From positions 59,966 through 123,965 of the forward strand of contig JAHAFI010000006.1 in the NCBI GenBank assembly GCA_018374355.1: a DNA stretch of 64,000 nucleotides, read 5' to 3'. The first letter of the stretch is position 1; each line of letters opens with the position of its first letter. This DNA is from Clostridiales bacterium. Its GTDB lineage: Bacteria; Bacillota; Clostridia; Lachnospirales; Lachnospiraceae. This document shows positions 41,541 through 49,298 of this stretch, one piece after another. The notes under the pieces are model-generated. The model was not told the origin of the DNA and did no database searches. It saw only the letters and a program-made list of their open reading frames with translations. The position numbers and the translations under genes are program-made.

Positions 41541-42659
41541 TTAATTATTTTCTCTAAAAATCAGTTGAGCAAAATCATATAAGCATCGTCTCCACACTTT
41601 CCATTCATGACCGCCTTTATATATTTTTCTCTCACATTCCAGTTTGCTATTTTGGATAAATACATCGTCTGATTTAAAGAAATCAATAAATTGATCCTCA
41701 TCTCCGATTCCCCGGAAGAATAACTTATTGTTTTTACAAAAAGCATCTATATTATTTTCTGCCAGATGACTCTGGTTTTGTGTCAGAAAATCTTGTACAA
41801 ATCCGCTGAACACTCCCACGTAAGAAAACAGGTCAGAATTTTCGAATGCCATAATGGATGTCTGCAAACTCCCCATCGAAAGTCCCGCCATAGCACGATG
41901 TTCCTTATCTCCAAGAATCCGATATTTATTTTCGATATATGGAATTAACTCCTCTTTCATAAACGTGGACAATTTGCGAAACTTCAGAATCCTTTTTTCC
42001 GCATCTTCCTCATACATCATTCCATTCGCCATCACAACAATCGTCGGAACCGCTTTTTTATGATATATCAGATTGTCATATATAAAATTCATTTTCCCCT
42101 GACCGATCCAGCAAGTCTCGTTTTCTCCGTGTCCATGCTGTAAATACAGCACCGGATATTTTTTCTCTGTATCCTGCAGATATTCCGGTGGAAGATATAT
42201 CATAACCCTCTCCATCTGTCCTGTTATTCTGCTTTCAAGAAAATCACATACAACACTTCCGTGATTCCCCTCTAACAGTTCAATTGGCTCATCCTTTTCA
42301 GGCACATCGATATAATTTATCACCTGATTTCCTCCATAACCTATCGGAAGAAACTGTGAAATAATGCTTGTGCCATCAATTTCAAGGAATACTGCAAAAA
42401 ATCCCTCTCCCATATCAAATTCTCCACACCAAAAATCCCCCTGTTTAACAAGTCTGTACTCTTTTGAGTAATCCCTCATTATTACTTTCCCGGCATTTGG
42501 ATAATAAAGTTTAAATCGGACTTTTCCATCTTCCGTAATCACATATGGCTCAGGTAAGATTTCCGTTTTAGATCTGTCAACCACCACATCACTATTAACC
42601 GCAGGTGCTAATCTTTTTTGAAAAGAAAGCAAATCGGAAGTATAAATTTGATTCATCAT
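41541..42659 (-). CDS. CE1-like esterase with N-terminal beta domain
   Basis: The 372-residue protein has an N-terminal domain of about 110 residues resembling the E-set/CBM48-type modules of feruloyl esterases (VRFKLYYPNAGKVIM) and a C-terminal esterase domain with VLYLQHGHGENETCW, the serine in AMAGLSMGSLQTSIM near residue 255 and the histidine in KGGHEWKVWRR. The pattern is that of family CE1 and enterochelin-esterase-like hydrolases, which include acetyl- and feruloyl-esterases. It has no signal peptide. It is the first gene of the cargo operon after lacI. Confidence 0.85.
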   Translation of the reverse strand: MMNQIYTSDLLSFQKRLAPAVNSDVVVDRSKTEILPEPYVITEDGKVRFKLYYPNAGKVIMRDYSKEYRLVKQGDFWCGEFDMGEGFFAVFLEIDGTSIISQFLPIGYGGNQVINYIDVPEKDEPIELLEGNHGSVVCDFLESRITGQMERVMIYLPPEYLQDTEKKYPVLYLQHGHGENETCWIGQGKMNFIYDNLIYHKKAVPTIVVMANGMMYEEDAEKRILKFRKLSTFMKEELIPYIENKYRILGDKEHRAMAGLSMGSLQTSIMAFENSDLFSYVGVFSGFVQDFLTQNQSHLAENNIDAFCKNNKLFFRGIGDEDQFIDFFKSDDVFIQNSKLECERKIYKGGHEWKVWRRCLYDFAQLIFRENN

Positions 42660-42751
42660 GTTCTCCTTTTCATCACAACTTTCGTTTTCTTATTTCTTGT
42701 ACAAATGCTACTTTATAACAGTCTAAAATTCAAGTCTTTTATGTATTATGC

Positions 42752-42789
42752 ACAAAAAAATAGCAGAACGTCCTATTTTAACGTTCTGC
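42752..42789 (-). terminator. Intrinsic terminator after lacI
   Basis: A 9-base perfect stem (GCAGAACGT with ACGTTCTGC) around nine bases is followed by TATTTTTTT on the minus strand. It separates the regulator from the esterase operon, whose promoter must lie in the remaining 90 bases; I cannot place it with confidence. Confidence 0.8.
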
Positions 42790-42825
42790 ATTATAAATTA
42801 TATACAATTATTATATGGAACGTTA

Positions 42826-43806
42826 TTATGTCGTTCCACCCATTCGGATTTTGACCGGGACAAGATATCTTCTTTCTGTATCCAATCCTTCTATCTTTTT
42901 ATTGAGTACATCTACACATGTTTCTGCCAATTTTTTCGTGTTTTGTGCAATGGTAGTGACCTGTGGACTAACAAGCCTTGTAATTTCATTTCCATCATAG
43001 CCAACAATTTTAAGGTCTCTCGGAACCAAAATTCCTCGTTTTTTCGCCTGCACCAGACAAAAATAGGCTTCCAAATCCTCCGTAAAAATACCATCAACTT
43101 CTGAGTGTGTATTCAAATACTCGTTTATCATCTCTTCCATGACATTATCCTCTTCAGATTCACCTTCATGTTCTACAATAGTTACCGCTACACCCCTTTT
43201 TTTCAATACTCCCTGACATTCTGTTATACGATGCCTTGCATATACTGGCGTAGTTGCCTTTATACTTAAAATAGCTACATTCTTACATCCAGATCGAATA
43301 AGCAATTTTGCAGCAAGTTCACCGCCTTTTATATGATCAGATGCTACAAGAGGAATCCCTTCACCCATTTCACACTCAAAGCTTACTGCCGGAATTTCCC
43401 GCAATCTCCCTACATCACTTTTGGTAACGTCAGCATTTATAATCAATCCGTCCAACATATGTTTATCTACCAAGTCAATCGCATCAGATACTTTTCTAGG
43501 CGTTCCGCCAACATTTATAATTACTGTTCGATAATTATGCATTTCCAGCGCCTTTTCTGTGTGCCACAAAAAACTCCCAAAAAAGGGTTGTGAACTATTT
43601 GGAAGCACTACTCCTATCAAACCGCTTTTAACTTTTTTGTTATTTTTTGTTTTTAGTAACGTTGAAGGATCATACTTTAATTGCTCTGCAATTTTAATAA
43701 TCTTCTTTTTCTTTTCAGGATCGACATATCCATTTCCACTTAAAGCCCTGGAAACTGTTCCTGTTCCAACTCCCGCTGCCTTTGCCACATCTTTTATTGT
43801 TGTCAT
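42826..43806 (-). CDS. LacI-family transcriptional regulator
   Basis: The 326-residue protein has the LacI helix-turn-helix and hinge (TIKDVAKAAGVGTGTVSRAL, residues 2-21, then NGYVDPEKKK) and a periplasmic-binding-protein-like sensor domain. It lies directly upstream of, and in the same direction as, the esterase-phosphorylase operon, so it most likely represses that operon until its inducer (the substrate or a breakdown product) appears. The start follows AAGGGATGG. Confidence 0.92.
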   Translation of the reverse strand: MTTIKDVAKAAGVGTGTVSRALSGNGYVDPEKKKKIIKIAEQLKYDPSTLLKTKNNKKVKSGLIGVVLPNSSQPFFGSFLWHTEKALEMHNYRTVIINVGGTPRKVSDAIDLVDKHMLDGLIINADVTKSDVGRLREIPAVSFECEMGEGIPLVASDHIKGGELAAKLLIRSGCKNVAILSIKATTPVYARHRITECQGVLKKRGVAVTIVEHEGESEEDNVMEEMINEYLNTHSEVDGIFTEDLEAYFCLVQAKKRGILVPRDLKIVGYDGNEITRLVSPQVTTIAQNTKKLAETCVDVLNKKIEGLDTERRYLVPVKIRMGGTT

Positions 43807-43888
43807 TGTCCAACCATCCCTTGAACTGATAAATCATATTATCTTTTATTTATCATATTTTTTTCTTCTTAACATGTCAAATAATATT

Positions 43889-44779
43889 TCAATTGACAGA
43901 TTCATTTTGAATAAATCGCTTTATCCATTCATCCATATGCATTCCTGAGTGACCTGTAACTGTCAACACATCGTCACACAGTTTGGTCTGTGCACTAAAT
44001 TCTCTATTTCTTGTTAATTCAGCACATATTTCTGCACTCTGCATATATACTCGAATTGATTGAGATGGTATCTGTTCAACGTTTTTAGCCATAATCTCTT
44101 TCGTGATATGTGATACATGAACTGGCTTTTCAGTTATCTCGTTAATTAGTTTTTTCAGCTCTGATTCCGTCAATACATCAATGCTAAGGTAATACTCTTT
44201 ATTGTTATGCTTATTAGGTCCTTCTATTAGAACTGTTGCTGCAACTTCTCCAATATCGTCTGCCCCAACATATCCTTGTGGAACATCTCCCCAACTGGAA
44301 ATTTCAATAGTGTCCGCCGTAAAATCCACACCAGCAAATATTGTATCCGTAATTACATTAGGATGAATATTCGTCCATGCCATACCACCGCATGAAGCAA
44401 TATAGTTTTCAACTAGGTCATGCCATACAAAATGTGGAATAGGATCTTTTCTTGATGTATATGTTCCCAAATGTACGATATGTTTGACTCCTGCTTCCCT
44501 TGCTGCATCAATCAATAATTTTGATTGTATTAACATATCTGCGGTGTAACCTGTAAGTAAAAATACACGGTCGATTTTTTCTAATGCTTGTTTAAATGTT
44601 TTAGGCTTATTCAAATTAAGAACAACCACATTTTTTCCTGTTTTTCTCCATTTTTCTGCTGTTTTATTTTGACTTGTTGCCAGAACAATGTCATATTCTG
44701 AATTGATTTTTTGCTCCAGAGCTTTTACAACTTTTGAGCCGATGGTTCCTGATGCTCCAATAATTAATATTCTATTCAT
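43889..44779 (-). CDS. NmrA/QorB-like NAD(P)-binding reductase
   Basis: The 296-residue protein has an N-terminal Rossmann motif ILIIGASGTIGSKVVKAL and the layout of atypical short-chain reductases such as QorB/YtfG quinone reductase (GTYTSRKDPIPHFVWHDLVENY near residue 115 is typical, given here by its ends GTYTSRKD and VENY). The divergent HxlR gene upstream repeats the arrangement of ytfG-ytfH in E. coli. It probably reduces quinones or other electrophiles. The start follows AAAGGAAA. Confidence 0.83.
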   Translation of the reverse strand: MNRILIIGASGTIGSKVVKALEQKINSEYDIVLATSQNKTAEKWRKTGKNVVVLNLNKPKTFKQALEKIDRVFLLTGYTADMLIQSKLLIDAAREAGVKHIVHLGTYTSRKDPIPHFVWHDLVENYIASCGGMAWTNIHPNVITDTIFAGVDFTADTIEISSWGDVPQGYVGADDIGEVAATVLIEGPNKHNNKEYYLSIDVLTESELKKLINEITEKPVHVSHITKEIMAKNVEQIPSQSIRVYMQSAEICAELTRNREFSAQTKLCDDVLTVTGHSGMHMDEWIKRFIQNESVN

Positions 44780-44820
44780 TCTTTATTTCCTTTCATTTCA
44801 CACACAAATCTATGTTTTCT

Positions 44821-44848
44821 TTGACTATGTTATGTATTATAATATAAT
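44821..44848 (+). promoter_or_regulatory. SigA-type promoter of the HxlR gene
   Basis: TTGACT (44821-44826), a 16-base spacer and a consensus TATAAT (44843-44848) lie in the divergent gap, about 80 bases before the HxlR start. Binding of HxlR here could control both genes. Confidence 0.8.
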
Positions 44849-44927
44849 CAGTTTAAAATGGAAGTACGCACTTTTACGATATATACTATCCTAAATGCCA
44901 GTGTACACAGAAAGGAATAAAAATAGA

Positions 44928-45269
44928 ATGAGGCATAACGAAGATGTAAAGTCACTCACAATAAAAGATACACCATTTGGATATACGCTCTCTTTAATTA
45001 GCGGAAAATGGAAAATGCTTATTTTATATTTGCTTTCCAAAAAAAATATTGTTCGGTTTAATGAGATGCGTCGAATGCTTGGTTCAATCACATATAAAAC
45101 TCTCAGCACACAGCTAAAGGAACTTGAAGCAGACGAGCTGATTATCCGTAAAGAATATCCTCAGATTCCTCCTAAAGTAGAATATAGTCTTTCTGAAAAA
45201 GGAAAGTCTTTAATCCCGATTTTGGACGCAATGTGTAACTGGGGTGTTAAAAACCAAACCTACAAATAA
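44928..45269 (+). CDS. HxlR-family transcriptional regulator
   Basis: The 113-residue winged-helix protein has the HxlR pattern: CPV-type entry here as TPFGYTLSLISGKWKMLILYLL, then RFNEMRRMLGSITYKTLSTQLKEL (read as segments near residues 30 and 55) and a wing ending KVEYSLSEKGKSL. Many relatives sense electrophiles or redox state through a cysteine near the start; that residue is absent here. I choose the ATG at 44928 after AAAGGAATAA; an ATG 33 bases earlier has no site. It is divergent from the reductase. Confidence 0.85.
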   Translation: MRHNEDVKSLTIKDTPFGYTLSLISGKWKMLILYLLSKKNIVRFNEMRRMLGSITYKTLSTQLKELEADELIIRKEYPQIPPKVEYSLSEKGKSLIPILDAMCNWGVKNQTYK

Positions 45270-45299
45270 CACACTTTTTATCCCGAAATTCAGAATTCC

Positions 45300-45422
45300 T
45301 TGCACCCAAAATCTTTTTTCAGTAACTATGATATAATACTCGACAAACTTGATGACAAAGAACTTACCATCATAGAAGCAACTGTAAACAGTCTATGTAA
45401 GGCAAAAGTGCCAGAGGAATAA
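45300..45422 (+). pseudogene. Possible 3' remnant of a regulator gene
   Basis: An in-frame stretch of about 40 codons from a TTG has the look of the C-terminal helix of an XRE-type repressor (KLDDKELTIIEATVNSL). No start with a ribosome site and no DNA-binding part precede it. It ends in the terminator at 45411-45436. This is a weak call. Confidence 0.25.
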
Positions 45423-45436
45423 ACCTCTGGTTTTTC
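45411..45436 (+). terminator. Intrinsic terminator between the HxlR region and the transfer module
   Basis: CCAGAGG and CCTCTGG form a seven-base stem around six bases, followed by TTTTTC. It faces the end of the convergent hydrolase gene. Confidence 0.8.
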
Positions 45437-45448
45437 TTTTGCTCTTTT

Positions 45449-47206
45449 TTAATACGCCGGAACTCCATACCCATAAATACTACTGCTTCCCATAGAATAA
45501 CTGCGTCTGGCACATTTATCTCCACTATTTCCCTCTATGGTATTCACGGTTCCTCCAGTCACATTTTCTACAATCCCAACATGGTCAATCGTTCCATTAT
45601 TTTCCCAGTCAAAGAAAATTAAATCTCCTGCTGCAGGAACATAACTTGCATCCCGGAACTGTCCTTTTGCCGCAAACCAATCCACACCTGCCGAAACAGA
45701 AGAAAATTTCGGTATCACACCACTTTGAATATAACCACACTGCTCTGCACACCACGATACAAAACAGGCACACCATTCCACCCTGCTGTTAAAACCATAC
45801 CAACTCCAATAAGGTTGTCCACCAACATTACCTTCCTGACTAAGTGCCACTTGCACAATCGCCTGACTTCCCATACCTATTGGGATTCGTCCAAAAGTGT
45901 AATATCTGAGTACATGAGGCACATACTGCTTGTCCCCATAATTACTCCACCCCAGTTCTGCTGCTTTCATATCTGAAAATTCTATTGCATTTGCTAATGA
46001 ATATCCCCCATAATTGCTCTTTGCCCATGAAATATATCCATTTCCAAAATTGTACCCCTGCAAAGCCAGCTTGATATGTTCCATATCTATCGGGCTTTCA
46101 ACTCCTGCACTATCAAGAGCAGCTTTTAACTCCTGCACGCCACAACTTATAGAATAATCCGGATCGGTGATTCCATTTGGTTCTCTTGGGTACCTGGTGT
46201 TAAATCCACCTTCTGAACTCTGCATCGGATCAAGTCCTCGTCCACCGCTTTCCTGCATCATCACAGCCTTAATCAGTTCCACATATTCCGGTATCCCATA
46301 CTGATTTGCATATTGTCGTATGACTGGTTCATAGGCTTGTACCTCCGCACTAACCGGACTTACCGTGTTGGAATTATCCCCGCCTGTCATACAAAGAATG
46401 CCGCCAAACAATATCACAAGCACCAGAATTAAAACAGCAATCCAGCCTCCTGCAGCAATGGCAGAAATCAGAGCCTTTGTTGCCGCTATGATTGCTTTAA
46501 CCGCTGCAATCGTTGCACGAATCGTAGCTCTGGCGGTTCGTTCCGCTGTTCTTGCTGCCTGTTTTGCCGCTATCGCTGCTTTTTCTGCTGTCTTTATGGA
46601 AGTCTTTGCTGCTATCTGGGCTGCTTTTGCAGACTGTTGTGTCGTTTTAATAGTCGTGCGTGCTGTCTGTTCTGCTGTTTTAATGGAACGGGTAGTAGAT
46701 TTGACTGTACCTTTTCCGGTGGCTTTGACCATTTTAGAAGAATTTTGTACCGTCTTAATAGTCTTTTCTCCCCGTTCAATGGTCTTAATCCTCCGCATTT
46801 CTCCGTTTGCCTGTACCATTCGTTTCCCTGCCTGCTCCTGAGCCTTTTTCTTTATCTGCTCTTTCGGCTGGTTTGTTTGTGGATAGGCTGCCGCCTTGAC
46901 ATCTGTGGCAGCCTGCTCCATTCCTCTTATTTCTTTGGAACTTCTTCGTTTTTCCTTTACTGTGTCCACAATCTTCCCACCCTGTTTTCTGACCTGATGA
47001 GCTGTTTCATGGACAGCAGTATCCGTATAATAGGATAGTTTGTCCTCTGCATATTCCACAGGAGTCGCATTCTGTGGTTCCTGTATCTGCTCCGCACTAT
47101 CTTTGGTACGGACATAGGCACGTTTGATACGCTCCGTACCTGTGACTGCTTTATCCAACATTTTTATATCCTTATGGACTTGTCGGGTTTTAATTTCCGT
47201 TCCCAT
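45449..47206 (-). CDS. Conjugation peptidoglycan hydrolase: lysozyme-like plus CHAP domains
   Basis: This 585-residue membrane-anchored wall hydrolase opens the cell wall for the conjugation channel (the VirB1/CwlT role; CD1108-type mobile element protein). A cytosolic N-terminal region of about 250 residues rich in Lys, Ala and Thr carries repeated KTA/ARTA units (about residues 150-240). One transmembrane helix follows near 260-285, then a CwlT-like lysozyme domain with the glutamate in MMQESGGRGLDPMQSSEGG, and a C-terminal CHAP domain with the cysteine in EWCACFVSWCAEQCG and the histidine in TIDHVGIVENV. The start at 47206 follows AAAGGAGG. It is the last gene of the transfer operon. Confidence 0.9.
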   Translation of the reverse strand: MGTEIKTRQVHKDIKMLDKAVTGTERIKRAYVRTKDSAEQIQEPQNATPVEYAEDKLSYYTDTAVHETAHQVRKQGGKIVDTVKEKRRSSKEIRGMEQAATDVKAAAYPQTNQPKEQIKKKAQEQAGKRMVQANGEMRRIKTIERGEKTIKTVQNSSKMVKATGKGTVKSTTRSIKTAEQTARTTIKTTQQSAKAAQIAAKTSIKTAEKAAIAAKQAARTAERTARATIRATIAAVKAIIAATKALISAIAAGGWIAVLILVLVILFGGILCMTGGDNSNTVSPVSAEVQAYEPVIRQYANQYGIPEYVELIKAVMMQESGGRGLDPMQSSEGGFNTRYPREPNGITDPDYSISCGVQELKAALDSAGVESPIDMEHIKLALQGYNFGNGYISWAKSNYGGYSLANAIEFSDMKAAELGWSNYGDKQYVPHVLRYYTFGRIPIGMGSQAIVQVALSQEGNVGGQPYWSWYGFNSRVEWCACFVSWCAEQCGYIQSGVIPKFSSVSAGVDWFAAKGQFRDASYVPAAGDLIFFDWENNGTIDHVGIVENVTGGTVNTIEGNSGDKCARRSYSMGSSSIYGYGVPAY

Positions 47207-47239
47207 TGCCTGACCTCCTTTCGGATAATGGAAAATCAA

Positions 47240-48007
47240 TTACTGCCCGACAATCTTTTTCGCCACTACTACAAGCCGCCCATTTGCAACAGAATACTCA
47301 CAGGTAGAAAGTGTAATCAGCTTATCTCCGTATGCTGCACTCACTCCCGTATCATAAAGGGAAAGTGCCTTACATTCACTCACATAACGCTCAAAATCCT
47401 CTGGCTTTTCCGCATTAGCAAATTCATAATATTTAAACCCTTTCTTGTCATATACAGTAGTCTTAAATACTGCAACCACCTCATACTCTGCTTGCTCTGT
47501 CAACGTGTCAAATTGAATGGTTTTATGCTTTTCATAAAATTTCTCATCTGTATAATCCATAAGTCCCGTAAACATACTTCCGTCTTTCATGTGGTGTCCG
47601 TAAATGATAACATTATCGCTTGGCTCTGCCGGATCACAATGCTCTGCTATATACGGAACACCATAACTGCTGTATTCTTTTTCAAAACTATGCTTCAGAT
47701 AAAAGTCTGGATTATCCGGTGTATACATGACCGGATACTGAATTTTTGTTCCATCAATCGCAATCCATCCCACCATATCGTTGTTCTGGTCAAATAATTT
47801 CTGGTATTGATTTAATGGGTTTTGGGACTCTGTTTTTGTATCATCTTTCCTTGTGTCTTCTTCCGTCTGCTCCACAATCTCTGCCAGCTTATCAAATTCC
47901 CCTATATGCTTCTTTGCCTCTGCATAATGACAAAATACCTGATAGCCGGAAACTGCCAGTAATACGGAACAAATTACAACGCCTGCTATATAAAATTTTT
48001 TCTTCAT
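47240..48007 (-). CDS. Class B sortase
   Basis: The 255-residue transpeptidase has an N-terminal membrane anchor (residues 5-25) and the sortase B catalytic set: histidine in IIYGHHMKDGSMF, cysteine in TLSTCEYS near residue 236 and the arginine in ANGRLVVVAKK. Sortases join surface proteins to the peptidoglycan. Sortase B genes are usual in Tn1549-like elements. I see no NPxTN- or LPxTG-type substrate in this window, so its target may lie in the unseen part of the ICE or in the host. The ATG follows GGAGGATTGGAAG. Confidence 0.92.
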   Translation of the reverse strand: MKKKFYIAGVVICSVLLAVSGYQVFCHYAEAKKHIGEFDKLAEIVEQTEEDTRKDDTKTESQNPLNQYQKLFDQNNDMVGWIAIDGTKIQYPVMYTPDNPDFYLKHSFEKEYSSYGVPYIAEHCDPAEPSDNVIIYGHHMKDGSMFTGLMDYTDEKFYEKHKTIQFDTLTEQAEYEVVAVFKTTVYDKKGFKYYEFANAEKPEDFERYVSECKALSLYDTGVSAAYGDKLITLSTCEYSVANGRLVVVAKKIVGQ

Positions 48008-48023
48008 CTTCCAATCCTCCTGA

Positions 48024-48800
48024 TTATCTTGTCTTTTCCTGTATCACACTTGACAGAGAATGATTCCCTTTTTCATCCTTCAGCCGCTTTAATTCTGCTT
48101 TGACAGATGGCTTTTTCTCTTCTTTGCTGGCGAACTGTTCCACCCGTTTTCTGGCATTTTCTGTTCTTTGCTCCATAGCAGATAATCGTCCCCCGCAAGA
48201 CAGTAAGGTTTTCTGCATCTTCGCCAGTATTCCTTTATCCGGGTTTTTAGGTACAGGCTCTCTCATTTCTCTGCCTGTCAGCACCCTTCCGATATTTTTC
48301 ATGTGTTCCCCTGCAACATGGAGTTCTCCGCTGATAATACTGATTTTTTCTGCCTCACGATTAACGCTTTCCATTCCGCTGTGCATTCCCTCTTTCAGAT
48401 AAGACAATGCCGAAGAAATACGCATGGCAGACACCGTTTTTCGCAATGCATCCAGACCTTTCTCCCGGAACATATACACCGCATTTTTTGCTGAAAGAAG
48501 CAGGTTATTTTTTACGGTGCTAATCTGTCCGCCAATTTCCTGCATCTTGTTTTCCACCCGTTCTGTAATCTTTACAGCGGAACTTCGCACTCCCGCATCC
48601 TGTATCTGGTTAAGCTGCCCTCTCATCTCCCCTAGCTCTTTCATAACCTGACCAAACTGAATTTCCATTCCATCTAGATAATTCACAAGAGATTCCACTT
48701 CCTGCTTTTCTTTCATCAGTCTGTTTTCTTCCAAAACCCGGAACAACTCTATAATTTCCGGCTGTTCCTTGAGTGTTGTCTGTCTTGCTGCCTCTATCAT
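48024..48800 (-). CDS. Coiled-coil ICE protein (probably DUF6674)
   Basis: The 258-residue protein is highly charged and mostly alpha-helical, with long coiled-coil stretches (about residues 20-110 and 200-245) and no membrane helix. It matches, as far as I can judge, the DUF6674 proteins of Tn1549-like elements, whose function is unknown. It lies between the sortase and the DUF6075-like gene on the same strand with AAGGAGGATAAGAG before the ATG. A scaffold or regulatory role in the conjugation machine is possible but unsupported. Confidence 0.6.
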   Translation of the reverse strand: MIEAARQTTLKEQPEIIELFRVLEENRLMKEKQEVESLVNYLDGMEIQFGQVMKELGEMRGQLNQIQDAGVRSSAVKITERVENKMQEIGGQISTVKNNLLLSAKNAVYMFREKGLDALRKTVSAMRISSALSYLKEGMHSGMESVNREAEKISIISGELHVAGEHMKNIGRVLTGREMREPVPKNPDKGILAKMQKTLLSCGGRLSAMEQRTENARKRVEQFASKEEKKPSVKAELKRLKDEKGNHSLSSVIQEKTR

Positions 48801-48812
48801 CTCTTATCCTCC

Positions 48813-49220
48813 TTATCGTTCCTTTCCCGGTGTTTCTGCTCTGACCGGAGATAAATCCCGGCAGTATTCCGGATATTTCAATTTAATTGCCTCCATAAAA
48901 TACGGGGCATATCCACAGTCAAACATTTCATACGGTGTTGACATTTGTTCCTCTCCTTTTTCCGTGTATCCGTTCCAAAGATTAAACGCCAACCGTGTAA
49001 GCCTTACAGTTCCTCCCGTCTGCCACCCCTCATGCAGTCCATCCGGTTCAATACAGTCATGCTTAAAATCAAATACTCTGCTGATATTGGTTCTCGTTGT
49101 ATCGGAAATTCCCATGCAATAAAAAAATGCCCGATGATAACTGTCGTTTTTACCGCATTTCTCCAACATATTAAGAAGAAATTCTTTATGCTCTTTTGAA
49201 GCAAATCTGATTTCTGACAT
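48813..49220 (-). CDS. ICE protein of unknown function (probably DUF6075)
   Basis: The 135-residue protein has no membrane segment. Its features are an N-terminal KEHKEFLLNMLEKCGKNDSYH segment, here spanning residues 9-29, and conserved-looking tryptophan and cysteine residues in the second half (NLWNGYTE, MFDCGYAPYF). I believe it belongs to DUF6075, common in conjugative elements of gut Firmicutes, without known function. The ATG follows AATGGAGGTAGGAT. It follows virB4 by 78 bases that hold a hairpin. Confidence 0.6.
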   Translation of the reverse strand: MSEIRFASKEHKEFLLNMLEKCGKNDSYHRAFFYCMGISDTTRTNISRVFDFKHDCIEPDGLHEGWQTGGTVRLTRLAFNLWNGYTEKGEEQMSTPYEMFDCGYAPYFMEAIKLKYPEYCRDLSPVRAETPGKER

Positions 49221-49238
49221 ATCCTACCTCCATTGAAA

Positions 49239-49278
49239 AGGCAGACCGCCACGGATATTCCGCTGGCCAGCCTGCCTC
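49239..49278 (-). terminator. Hairpin between virB4 and the DUF6075-like gene
   Basis: On the minus strand GGCAGGCTGGCC pairs with GGCGGTCTGCC, followed by TTTTC. It may reduce readthrough from virB4 into the downstream genes. Confidence 0.5.
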
Positions 49279-49298
49279 ATTATTCTTATATTTAATTG

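Noticed and set aside
46500..46760. Repetitive GC-rich stretch that might suggest a tandem DNA repeat or CRISPR
   Set aside because: The repeats are in the protein (KTA/ARTA units of the wall hydrolase), degenerate at DNA level and without spacers. No CRISPR array was seen in the window.
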